A program made the position numbers and the translations under genes. From Eutypella sp. D-1 (taxonomy: Eukaryota > Ascomycota > Sordariomycetes > Xylariales > Diatrypaceae), in contig JAJTTP010000008.1 of the NCBI GenBank assembly GCA_023313575.1, positions 1,488,001-1,552,000 of the forward strand: 64,000 bases of DNA, read 5' to 3'. How positions within the stretch are numbered: position 1 is the stretch's first letter; the number at the start of each line of letters is the position of its first letter. The notes beneath the pieces were generated by a model. The model saw nothing but the letters and a program-made list of their open reading frames with translations, was not told the origin of the DNA and made no database searches. Positions 48,679 through 59,039 of this stretch are shown here, in pieces.

Positions 48679-49432
48679 TTTGATCAAATGGATTTAAGCC
48701 TTAGACACCTTAGGATCAGTGTCGATATTGTTTTCCTACGAATGGAAGACGCTATTACAAAATCTTATTTGTGAACATCTATGCAACGACCTCCGGACTC
48801 CATCTAGGATCCCAGGCCTTTCCTCTCAGTGGCCGTACTATTCTTTATAGCGTATTTCTAGCTCCCTGGATTCTTCGCTTCTGGGGGTTTATAACTCCTC
48901 CCTTACGGGGCAACGGGGTACAGTAACATGGGCGATGGGGCATGCAAGGGTTCAAGTGATCGCTTGGCCCCCAATAGGCGGGCTTAAGCACCCCGAGCTG
49001 GGGTGCAGAGCGGGATACGGGGTACCGATAACTATACCTAACGGATATGAAAGCCCGCGATTTAGTGTATTTCTGTTAGTCAGGAGTAAGACCCTAAAGG
49101 CTGGGCATGGTTGGAGAGGATCCATCTTATACTCTTGGTGTGGTTGTTACAGCGACGTTCACTCAATTCAGGAGGTTGTCAATTCTTCGTGAGTCTGGAG
49201 ACTCTCGAGTCATGTATCCGAACAAAGGCGATAAGAGGAATGCCAAATAGGAGTATGGATATAGAACATAGGATCAAGAATCGGTTGCAAATTCATTGCT
49301 TCCAATGCCAAGGAATTAATTCGACTTGAATGTTGAAGAACATGACTTAGTTACTCGGTCTCACACAACGCATATCGCACTGCAAGGTGTTGTTGGTCAT
49401 TACGTAAATATTGATGTATAGGCCCCGCAGAG
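48679..49432. promoter_or_regulatory. Upstream region of the amidase gene
   Basis: A 754-bp spacer between the regulator (3' end) and amidase (5' end), both minus strand. It contains the inverted repeat at 48988-49006. No gene seen. Confidence 0.5.
48988..49006. promoter_or_regulatory. Inverted repeat GCACCCC-N5-GGGGTGC
   Basis: Perfect 7-bp arms with the spacer gagct, about 310 bp upstream of the amidase start. It includes the word CTGGGG (48998-49003), a match to the CreA consensus SYGGRG. Either a specific regulator or CreA could bind; both are inference. Confidence 0.4.
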
Positions 49433-51915
49433 CTACATGCTAAATTCTTGCGTACCCTGATAGAAATCAAATAGCGGTTGATATTCACTGAACATCCCTT
49501 CCATCGTAAGCGAGAGGTCGTCGGCTGCGAACGTGTTGGACGTCCTAAACAGGTTTGCGAGATCCTCTCCATTGATGTATGTATCAACCCATGGGAACTC
49601 GGAATTAGTCGGCACATCAGACCCGCCCCCGTTCCCAATAAATGGCTGCTGTTGTTGCTGCTGCTGGCTCGAGATTCCATCCACGGTCATGCTGTCGGTT
49701 GCTAGCTGTCTGCTGGAGTCTGTCTGTGCTCCATGATCCGCCGCCGTTCTGGCAAGAGATTGCTGACGCGATCGTAATTTCACCAGCCAACGCACCGTCG
49801 CTGTTGTTAAGTTATTCAAAGAATTTCGGCAGCGTCGCGCATCCACCCAGTGCTCCCCGGCCGCGCTGAGCAGGTTGGAGGCGGCCACCATCGTCTGCGT
49901 CAGAGAATCGATCTCCGTGCTATTCGTGAGTTCTCGGACCATCCAGACACAGTACAGTATAATGATCGCACTCAGACAGATGGAGTAGATGCTAGTCCAT
50001 GAATAGGACATCCTATCTGAGTTGTAGAGCTCCTTCCATAGCCGGATAATAGCCTCAGCACTCTGGTAGCAATGAATAAGCGAGTCCTTGCTGGGCGCCC
50101 GTATACGCGGAGTGGGGCGGAATAGGAGCATCACGATCTCGTGGTATCGGATTTCGCATAGAACGAGAAGATACTTGCTCTCAGTACTGAAGCTTGGGAA
50201 GTCTTGGCGGATCGCGAGCAGGCGTTTGTACAGGTCATTTTGCCACGCTCCTATGTCGGGGATCCGTGGATACGTCTGTTCGGGCGCGTTAGGCGATGTG
50301 CTGTGTAGAGTGTACATAATCTCGGAATTAAGAAGGGCGAGCTTGAAGTGGACTATGGCGCATGATATAGGGCCCGGGCTGTCTGCCGAGCCCGATGACA
50401 GTAGGGTCTGGTCCTTCAACGCATCAAGCTGATGGTCCTCGAGGCCTTCTGGTAACTGGGAGTGTTGTTAGTAAATGCTGTGTTTAGGAATATCCTACAG
50501 TTTCTCACCCTGAGGTTGCAGGATTCATCTCTCAGCCCGACTGGCCTTCCCAAGGTGGTGGCAATGATTCTGTCAATCGAAAATACCACCCAAAAGATCC
50601 TCGTGCGCATTTCTCGCTCAAATGGATCGATCGGACCACCTATCGATAGATCCTGTTGTAAACCAAGGTCCAGGACAGCGGCGAGGCATTGATAGTTGAG
50701 GTACCAAGGATTGATTCCTAGGAAGGGGCTATGTAGCGTGAACATGGATATGAGTAGCAGGCATTGGACTCCCTCAGTTGAACTCTGGAAGTCAATTTCG
50801 TCGGTGTATTCCATGGCCGCAGCGCACAAGCCTTCTCCGCTGAATTGGATCTTCAGACGCCTAGATAAAATCGTCGCCGCGATGGCCAGAACCATAGTTA
50901 CCTGAAATCTGACAGATCTCGGTGCTTGAGGATTGTTGTACACCTCGTTGATGAAACGGAAATGACTCTGCTGGTGCAAGAAGGGATATCGCGGGTGGAC
51001 CTGCTCGAAGTAGATACTGGAAAGCTGCATGGCTTGGTCTATGGAGGTTGGCAAGGATGTCGGACTGATCGTGAACATCGAACGGCATCGCGCCTCTGCT
51101 GTTGACTCGTCGTTTTGACTTCCCTCCGGACTGTACCCACTAGCCTGATCTGCCCGAGCGAGGACCAACTTGGCAATTGAGAATCCGCTTGACGGGCCTA
51201 CATACTTGTTGACGCCGGCTGAAAGTGGTATCATGCCTATCTCATGTGCTATGTCGTTTGAAACATGACTTCCTGTCGATTCTCCCTGGTTAATAGCAGC
51301 CATCCTAGGTTGGGACGAGTGCTTAGCTCTCATCATATCAGGGCTAGATGAACGTGTGTATGGTGTCGGAATTGGCATCGACGACACCTGTGCGCTCTGT
51401 TGCGCGCCATCTTCATGAGAAAACCTGGTTTGGGAAGCCCCGTTTATTATTGAGGCAAGGTCAACATCAGGACATCTTTGGCGTACGAGATCCAGAAGAA
51501 GTCTATTCTGGTCTAGTAGCCGCGCAGCTTCCCTAAAAGTCAAAGCGTTTAGTAAATTAACAACGATAGATTCTCGTCGGCTCGTTGGCAAGGCAGACCT
51601 TCTTGAGATGCTGGGTCCTTGCGACGTCGTTTTACCGTCTACACACTCTGTCCTCGCTCGCTGGCAAGCGGAGCATGGTTTTAATCCATCGCACTGTATG
51701 CACGGCCTGGTTAGATTCCTATATTCCGCGTTCCTCTGGACCCGTCCCCTTGGGTCGTTTCTTACCTTGATCTTCCGGGACTGGCACCGATGACACGCTA
51801 ACCGCTTCCGGAGGCCACGCGACGTTGCTCTACGGGGGACATCTAAGCTCCCGGACTCTGATGGCACCCCCGGCGGAGTGCCGGGTCCGGGTGTTTGCGT
51901 ATGTTGGGACAGCAT
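49433..51915 (-). CDS. Zn2Cys6 transcription factor with fungal middle homology region
   Basis: Exons 51915-51766, 51693-50509 and 50455-49433 give 785 residues. Splicing the first intron (GTAAGA donor, ATACAG acceptor) rebuilds the zinc cluster exactly: C41-x2-C44-x6-C51-x5-C57-x2-C60-x6-C67, reading CHRCQSRKIK-CDGLKPCSACQ. Without splicing the cluster would be broken. The second intron (GTGAGA donor, ACTAAC branch, CCCAG acceptor) joins SCNLR to LPEGLEDHQ. The long central part (about 250-560, with FEQVHPRYPFLHQQSHF and RTRIFWVVFSIDRIIATTLGRP) is the fungal-specific transcription factor domain. A Gln run (SSQQQQQQQ) lies near the end, and an acidic C-terminus may activate. It is head-to-head with an MFS transporter 618 bp away, the usual arrangement of a pathway-specific regulator. 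A further small intron near the stop cannot be excluded. Confidence 0.93.
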
Positions 51916-52242
51916 TCCGCATCACCCACTTAGCGAATGGCGTTCTTATGCAGGGCTAATGGGGCATGCACGTAGGGTTTGTAGCAGGAATGGAGCAAAG
52001 TGAACCAGGAAAGTGGAAGATGGAAAACCAGATTCCGTATGTGTATGGTAGACGGACAAAACGGAGCGGGTCTCTTCTTCAGGGGTCAGCGAGCCAAGCG
52101 ACGACAAAACGCTAAATGTAGCGCTACGAGGACTTACACCGCGGATCCTTACTCGTGTAGCCAAGAACGCCGCCCTCGGTAGCGCAGCACTTAATTTCTG
52201 TTACCCAGTCTTGCCCCTAAACTAGGGTGACGGGGTGCGTTT

Positions 52243-52254
52243 TCCGTGCACGGA
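52243..52254. promoter_or_regulatory. Candidate Zn2Cys6 operator TCCGTGCACGGA
   Basis: A perfect 12-bp palindrome containing CCG-N4-CGG, 280 bp upstream of the transporter start and 328 bp upstream of the regulator start. Assignment to the adjacent regulator is inference. Confidence 0.45.
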
Positions 52255-52269
52255 GAGCACTGTCCGCGA

Positions 52270-52368
52270 CCCCAGCTTCCCCAGGGACAAGAACACCCCA
52301 CGATAGTTCCCCATATGACGACAAGAGGCTATCGGTTGCCCCATGTTTCCCCAGTTCTGGGGCCCCAG
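52270..52368. promoter_or_regulatory. Cluster of CreA-type (SYGGRG) sites
   Basis: Six matches occur in under 100 bp: CCCCAG at 52270-52275, 52279-52284, 52349-52354 and 52363-52368 (minus strand CTGGGG), CCCCAC at 52296-52301 (minus strand GTGGGG), and CTGGGG at 52357-52362. Pairs of such sites are typical of genes under carbon catabolite repression in filamentous fungi. Confidence 0.5.
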
Positions 52369-52533
52369 ATTTCCGAATTTGGGCTTCATCAGGGGACTCG
52401 ACTGACTCCCTTACTTAAAGGTTCGAATACATCCATGCTTGACAGATCTGAGGTTCCAAGATCGCAAATCATCGTCGACTCATCGCATTCATTTTTAGAG
52501 AACTTCTTCCGATCCTGACTTTGTAACAGAGAA

Positions 52534-54551
52534 ATGGCCACCCCCGACAGTAAGGCCGGTAACGATGATGTCCCATCGAAGGCTTACGACCACGACATTA
52601 TGGGCCATACCGAGGAGACACGAGAAAATTCGGGACAGACCCACTTAATCCCTTTAACTGAGGATGAGATTGCTGCTGAGAGGAAGCTTCGGTGGAAGAT
52701 TGATCTCATGATAATGCCACTCATCGTTTGGACCTACTTGATGAACTATATTGACCGGTTGGTGATGATAATAACTCGACGACAGGGTTTAGCTCACACT
52801 TAATAGGAACAACTATGCCGCTGCTCGCCTTCAGGGTCTGGAGGAGACGCTCGGTCTTACTGATACGCAATGTAAGAGGGACCCTCCCTATGATTGGATC
52901 TTCTCGTGTCCCAAAGTCTACTCTTGATCATCTCGCATTTTGCCAAAGCCCTCCTCCTGGTAGGGCGGGTAAGAAGTGGGTGGATGCTAACATGCAGTCA
53001 TGGAAACAGATCAAATTGGTCTCTCCGTGTTATTTATCACCTACGTAAGTCGAATCCAGTACGCCTCACATGATTGCGGGATTGGGGAACTAACCAGTTC
53101 AGGTTCTGGGCCAACTCCCTTCCAACATGATGCTAAATCACTTTGGTAAACCCGCCTACTACCTGGGTTTCTTCACGATCGCATGGGGCCTGATTTCCGC
53201 CTTGACGTCGCTGGTTCAAAATTTTACGGGAATTGTCATATGTAGACTTTTCCTCGGTCTTGTTGGTTAGTCTCACATCTACAAGGGCTTCATGTAGACA
53301 CGATACTAATTCTCCCGGTCAGAGGCACCGTTCTTCCCAGGTGTGAGTAGTACTGCGACGCCAACACTGACCAACGCATTGATTGATGTGTCTAGTAATG
53401 TTAGTACCGGAATACTAACCATGGAGAATTCATAGGTCATTTTCTACCTTTCCAAGTGGTATACCAAAAAGGAGCTTTCACTGCGCATGGCCCTCTTTTA
53501 TAATGGTTCCCTCATTGCAGGCGCTTTCGGGAATCTTATTGCGGGTGGCATTCTGACGGGTCTGGATGGCGTCAGGGGTATCGCTGCTTGGAGATGGCTG
53601 TACATCCTCGAGGGTGTCGTTACCGTGGCCACGGGCATTACAATCTGCCTGGTCCTGCCGGACTTCCCCGAAACTTGGAAGAGACTGACCCCAGAGGAGC
53701 GAAAGATAGCGCAGCGAAGACTGGCGATGGATGCAGCTGAAGTCGACGTTGACTCTACCGGTTCGGGCACGCAAATGGAAGGAGTCAAGATGGCCTTGAA
53801 GGACCCGAAGGTCTGGGTGTTGACTGTTGCCCAACATGCCTTCATCGGCGCCGGTGGTTTCCAAAACTTCTTCCCGACATTAACTAGAACTCTTGGGTTC
53901 GACGACACGATTTCGCTGTTACTGGTCGCGCCGCCATATGTGTTCATGGCATTCTACTGCGCCTTCCACTCCTGGTTATCAGACAGGGTCCAGGTTCGGT
54001 TCTGGTTTTTTATGTGTAAGTTTAAGAGCCTTTCCCGACTCGGCTGTTTCAATTCCTAATGATTTCCAATAGATCCTATCCCTATAGTCATCGCAGGCTG
54101 CGTGATCTTCATGACGACGACGTCTTTCGGGCCACGCTACTTTTCCTTATTCCTATTAAATTTCGTATTCACCATGAACGGCACGACGTATGCCTGGATG
54201 TCAACTTGCGCGTCCCGACCTCCAGCGAAGCGCGCGGCGGCGTTGGGTTTCATGAATGCCGTCGGAAACGCCGCGAGTATCTGGACATCATTCACATACT
54301 TCGATTCGCAGGGTGATAGATACCCTGTTGCCCTGGGAATTGTCATTGGGCTCATGGTCACATCGGGAATTGGCGGCATCTGGCAGCGAATGCTGCTAGT
54401 TCGCGAGAACCAGCGACTTGCGAATCTTGAAAATGAGGATGTTATATTGAGCGATAAAGAGATGAAGAGGCTGCAGAAGACGGCCGAGACAGAAGGGATC
54501 GATATCTCTACCGCCAGGCAGCAGCAGAAGGGCTTTCGATACTTGGTTTGA
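52534..54551 (+). CDS. MFS transporter, anion:cation symporter (allantoate/nicotinate permease-like) family
   Basis: Seven exons: 52534-52757, 52807-52871, 53010-53044, 53103-53265, 53323-53342, 53436-54015 and 54073-54551, giving 521 residues. All joins restore family motifs: MNYIDR-NNYAAARLQG, DTQ-YQIGLSVLFITY, VLGQLPSNMMLNHFGKPAYY, RLFLGLV-EAPFFPG, VIFYLSKWYTKKE and FWFFM-YPIPIVIAG. Two exons are very small (35 and 20 bp). The IDRNN motif at the end of helix 1 and GxxEAPFFPG in helix 4 are typical of the Dal5/Tna1/Vht1-like group, which carries carboxylates, vitamins, allantoate or similar small anions with protons. Twelve membrane helices are expected, with the central loop near KRLTPEERKIAQRRL. 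It shares a promoter with the Zn2Cys6 regulator and is convergent with the FAD monooxygenase (202 bp), so it probably imports the substrate of this cluster. Confidence 0.93.
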
Positions 54552-54753
54552 TGATGGGTGCATTATAATGCGGCTTCTGCTCTTTAAATTGGAATCAATG
54601 AGAAGAGAGTCGGTTTTGGTTTTATACTGTCATAGTTATGATTTGAGGACGAGAAATCCGAAATAGTACGCCTACTGAGATGTGCACATATTCCTCAATA
54701 TGCCCGCACATGCCCGTCACTCATTTGCTCATTACCGCTCACCCGTTCTCCGT

Positions 54754-56539
54754 CTATGTCTCTGCGGCTCCATTCGACAACGATTTCTCAAGGGCATCCA
54801 AAGAGTTCTGCCATTCATCGTGACTGAAATAAGCAGCGTCCGAACGTTCAAAAGCTATTGCTGTTAGTAGCGCGTCTACGCACATTGTGTGTGTGAACGT
54901 CTGCATTACTTACGGTGTGTGTCCTTATGTCTCGTTTGGACGGTATGGGCATCTTCCATCCGCGTCATTACCTGGGATTTATATACCCTCTCATCTCTGA
55001 TCAGCCCGTAAAGGCTCAATCTCTCTTCTATCTCCCCTCGCTGAGTACCTCTCTGCAGTAGAGCACAGAGAGAGCCAGCATCTTCAATCGCCATCGCCGC
55101 TGCAGCCATGTTAGTCCCCATGGTATCAAAATAGAGGCTGGTTTAAAACAATACCTCCTTGTCCTTGATCTGATGGTTGAATGGTCAGTCGGTTTACTCC
55201 AATCCGATCAAGCGCGTAAACACTCACAAGGCAAGAAAGGATGAGCAGCGTCTCCAAGCAGTGCTACTCTGCCCTTTGCCCACCGAGGAATACGGTCCAT
55301 GTCAAGAAGTGGCCAGAGTCGTATGCTCTGGTCATCGCTGAGTTCCAGCAGCGCTCTCAGGTCTGCCCCAAAGTCCCCAAATATCGTGAGGAGAGATTCC
55401 TTACTGCCGGTTTGACCCCTTCCTGTTTTGGTTCAATGTTAGAAAGCCATTGCCGAACATTGGTATAATTAGAGGTCTTAGCCTACCTCCGACTTCCGTA
55501 TCCGATAGGTCTCTAGGGTGTATACCTGCGAAATTTATGATTGTGTTATTTCTGCAGGGATACATGATGAACCTTCGCTCACCCGCGAACCAGAATGAGA
55601 AACGCCCATTGGGGGGAAGCAGGCTTCGGGTAGCAAGTTTTTCTTCAATCCTCTGTCGAGGTAACGTAAACCTGAATACGCTCTTCCCAGAGCTGAAGGG
55701 TTTGGCCTTCTCGCCGCAAACATGGCTTCTCGTGACAGACTAGCATAGAGTATCAATCGAGGCACGATATCCAAAAGTATAGGGGATACATTGCTCACGC
55801 TGGCCCCGTCAGCCCCTAAAATCAGGTCTGTCTCAATCTCAGAACCATCTTCCAAAGTCACAGACGTCGCTTTGGTGTTGACATCCACGACACGGGTGGA
55901 TTTCTTGAGGACTGCTGCCTTCCCTTCGCCTTCCGTTGCAGTGGCCACTCTCTTCAGCTCCTCATGAATGTCGACACGATGACACATAATCCAAGTCTAA
56001 TAACTGCGTTAGCCTGAATAGAGGTTTAAGTAAACTCTATCACCCACGCTTTTCCATTTCGCATTGAGTTCGCTCAGGTCTACTCTCTTGGCTAAGGTGC
56101 CGTCCGGATGGTATTGGACATACTACAGTGGTTCTCAAATCAGCCAATAGTATCCCGAATTCTGAGATAATGAGAGTATACCTCCTTGACCGGGCACCCT
56201 TTAAAGTTCTCGTAGTTAACTCCAAATCTTGAGAGGATAGGGTGACAGTTGGGGGGCAAGGTGATTCCTGCACCAACTTCGACGTCACCAGTAGCCCTTT
56301 CAAGAATCTACCCACATGTGTTCAGTCTCTGCTTAGTCTAGGGGAGAGTGACCGAGAGCATGTAAATAAAGGCTTACCGTGACTTCATGCCCCTGTTGCC
56401 GTAGCCCAATGGCCGCCGTGAGCCCACCAATGCCTTGATACGTTAGCATACCTTCCGACTCATGAAGGCATCTGGGGAAACTCATACCCGCTCCTATAAT
56501 CACGACTTTCAATGGTTCTTCTCCGAACCCTCTTGCCAT
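54754..56539 (-). CDS. FAD-dependent monooxygenase, salicylate hydroxylase-like
   Basis: I rebuilt ten exons: 56539-56488, 56433-56378, 56307-56182, 56122-56048, 55996-55799, 55739-55487, 55422-55228, 55169-55155, 55099-54914 and 54854-54754, giving 418 residues. The three fingerprints of class A flavin monooxygenases appear only after splicing: KVVIIGAG-IGGLTAAIGLRQQG (GxGxxG, ADP-binding), LILGADGAS-SVTR (the DG motif) and RVALLGDAAHPFLP-YQGQG-AAMAIEDAG (the GD motif). Exon 8 is a 15-bp micro-exon. The last exon is supported by GTAAGT and CTACTAAC signals; without it the frame stops a few codons later. Related enzymes hydroxylate aromatic acids with NAD(P)H and oxygen, sometimes with decarboxylation. 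It is probably cytosolic. Convergence with the MFS gene and closeness to the amidase and regulator suggest that it belongs to the same pathway. Substrate unknown. Confidence 0.91.
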
Positions 56540-56719
56540 AGTTGCCTGGTGTTCGAGTTGACTGTTCAAGTCGACCTTGTATTGAGCGTAGAGAAACAAG
56601 TGTATTTACACTTGTAGAGATGAATCAAAAATTCTGGACATATTCAAAAGCTTTATAGATAACTAGACTATATCTGCATGTGCCTACATCAGTTTGAGGT
56701 ACCCCAATTCCGGAACCCA

Positions 56720-57109
56720 CTACAGGACGGTCATATCAACATTCATGGGACCCTCTCTACCCATACTGAGAGGTCGGCTATAGCGGACATCAAAAACTAC
56801 GCGAAACCGCGAGAACCCACCTTCGGAATTGCTTGATGGGAAGCCTTGTTCAACCTGTTCTGCATACCGATCGCCGCTATACTGTTTCGATGGCAAGGGA
56901 CTGTAACACGCATGCACGAAAAGGAGCTTGACGTTACATCTCCTGTGATCTCGCGTCGGGTTGGCAAAGACGCGAATGCCGTTTTTCCAATGGGATTCGT
57001 CCCTTATTCCTTGCTCATCGGCATGGATGGCCACCTTAAGCCCGTATCGAGCATCGACTGCCAAGGAAGATGGGGAAAACTGCACCTGTGAGTCCCATGT
57101 ATGCTCCAA
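56720..57109 (-). other. Unrecognised open frame, possible gene remnant or exon
   Basis: An open stretch of 129 codons on the minus strand, directly upstream of the monooxygenase. It begins with TTG and has no early ATG, so it would need an upstream exon. A CAG word at about 57084 could be an acceptor. The translation has ordinary protein composition (for example DARYGLKVAIHADEQGIRDE and YSPLPSKQYSGDRYAEQVEQ) but I recognise no family. It may be a remnant, an exon of an unseen gene or chance. Confidence 0.22.
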
Positions 57110-58671
57110 TCATGATGCACAATTCGGACGTAACCACTGGATATATAATGCTTCTTAGATATCACAAGGGATACTTGAGAGGAATCGAAAGCTCATTTAC
57201 TCTATCTCTTGAAGTACATAGTATCCTGTCATGAAGCACAATCGTTTGCAAACCCCAATACGCCTTGCTATCGGAGCAGCGGGGATTATATCCTAGATAT
57301 CCCTGGCGAGTAAGCACGGCTACTTATTGATAACTTGGGCATTCACAGTGCAGCTCATGATGCAATCGGCCCCCGTAAGTACTAGGAGTGGCCTCAATGA
57401 TAGAGGGTCGTATTTGGCTTACCAGAAATGATTCACAGCTAACATGATACTCTTTCTTGTCCAAGAATGGAAGGAGACCACCATACATTGGGTTTCCAGG
57501 TCAAGGAATCGAATATACCTTGCCACCTAGACCCGAATGTACCGGTGGATGCCAGGGATTAGCAGTGGAGCTTCTAACTGGATTGCAGGGGACATGCACC
57601 CTCTCCAATGTAGTTTGCAACACCAATCGTGACTGCAGGTCTGCACGCCACCTTTCCAACGCCGTATAGGAAATGGGTATCATGGGCAAGTAATTTGAGA
57701 ACCAAATCACGGACCGAGCATCACTGATAGCAGAGGGAGACTACTTACCATATGGATTAGTCTTCAAGGCCCCAAATTACTCAGGCTTAGTCTGTATGGA
57801 AGATGCACGCGATAGGCTGCACTTACGAGAATAATCGTGTTATGGTGTTGAGGAAAACTTAGATACCTAATCCAAGGAGAGTTCGATTCCAATTGTACCA
57901 ATACAGCTGCTGATGTGATTGTAGATAGGTTATTATTCAAGGTTGATACTCATCATATCAGGTCTTAACAGACCTGCAGCCGCCTTCACCACCTACCTTC
58001 GCGCATTCTTCACCGCCGCTTCTCATTGGAAGAAAAGGCAAGCTGTTCTTCATTAATTCTCCGTGCCTTAGACCTTAGTAATACTCGCTGGCTTGAATAA
58101 TAGTTTGCTATGACTTGCTCAGCGTTATACTAGGGGGAGGTATCTATGGGGAGGATAGTGACGATGGATAATGGGGCAATGTAGGGCGGATGTCATGTCG
58201 AATGTATATTGAGCTGTTTCCCCTTTCTAAACACGGAGACTGGCGACAGCTTTATACCGGATATTCTAAATCCGTGATAGGGGCTAAGTTCCCACTAGTG
58301 CCTTTGCCCCTTTTCTCCTGACACTAACACGGACCCACCTCGAGCAGAGGCGAGGGCTCTACAACATATTCATAGGCAGTGTGGTATAACTTGTAAAGTT
58401 AAACTGGAGTGTTCTGTCATATCAGAAGTAGTGTCACTGGCCAGGCTGCCATGGTATCTACACTGATAATGCTCAATACATAGCTCCAAGTAGAAACACT
58501 GTCTATGGAAGTGTACATCAGTCCTGTGTGCTTGCATCCCCTCTTTGATTTGTTCCTGTTTACCATTCTTATCAATAATGGGGTAATATAGATTAATTTC
58601 TTGTAAGTGATATCAATCTTTGCGCAGTCAATGACTACATTAGTATTGTAAGAACCAAAGCTGATGATTGG

Positions 58672-58962
58672 ATGAGGGGTTGGGCATATGACACACGTCT
58701 AAGCCTGTCGAGGGCTCGCGTGAATCGTTGCATTCGATGCGGTCATATACTTCACGATGCACGAATCAAGGCTGCCACCGTATTTTGCACTATGCAACCC
58801 AAGGATTCTCGAACTACGTGGAAAACTCAGATTGCGCCTAACGAATTATATTGGGCAATCAGAGGAGCTGCTGTTCAGGTACATTGGGCGGCTGTCCTTT
58901 GGTACCCAATGGTAGAGGATATGCTTAAATATATGGAAGAATTTGCTTTCTTTCCCCATTAA
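58672..58962 (+). CDS. Small hypothetical ORF
   Basis: 96 residues from an ATG, with CIRCGHI (a CxxC pair) near the start and a Trp-rich middle (ELYWAIRGAAVQVHWAAVLWYP). No known family, no clear signal peptide and no splice support. It may be chance or a decayed fragment. Confidence 0.2.
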   Translation: MRGWAYDTRLSLSRARVNRCIRCGHILHDARIKAATVFCTMQPKDSRTTWKTQIAPNELYWAIRGAAVQVHWAAVLWYPMVEDMLKYMEEFAFFPH

Positions 58963-59039
58963 TACACATGACTGTCGAACATAGTTTGCCCTCATTTTAG
59001 TCCTCATCTTTACGTTCTCGAATAGTGAGCCGCACCACG

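Larger units (their letters stand above)
51916..52533. promoter_or_regulatory. Divergent promoter of the Zn2Cys6 regulator and MFS transporter
   Basis: This 618-bp region serves both genes. It has three perfect palindromes: GTAGCGCTAC at 52118-52127, TCCGTGCACGGA at 52243-52254 and TCTGGGGCCCCAGA at 52356-52369. It also has a dense group of CreA-type SYGGRG words between 52270 and 52368. Zn2Cys6 dimers bind CGG triplets; TCCGTGCACGGA contains CCG-N4-CGG, an everted pair, making it the best operator candidate. Confidence 0.55.
56540..59039. other. Spacer with weak ORFs between the monooxygenase and SET genes
   Basis: This 2.5 kb has no gene I can identify. Two open stretches (56720-57109 minus, 58672-58962 plus) are listed separately. 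The base composition is less GC-rich than the spacers left of 40 kb, and decayed genes are possible here. Confidence 0.5.

Noticed and set aside
46879..56539. A nicotinate (hxn) utilisation cluster
   Set aside because: Amidase, MFS and flavin monooxygenase would fit, but the regulator is Zn2Cys6 instead of C2H2 and no molybdenum hydroxylase gene is present.
57457..57669. Cys-containing small plus-strand frame, possible secreted effector
   Set aside because: It starts with TTG, has no ATG or signal peptide, and no spliced exon could be found that would give one.
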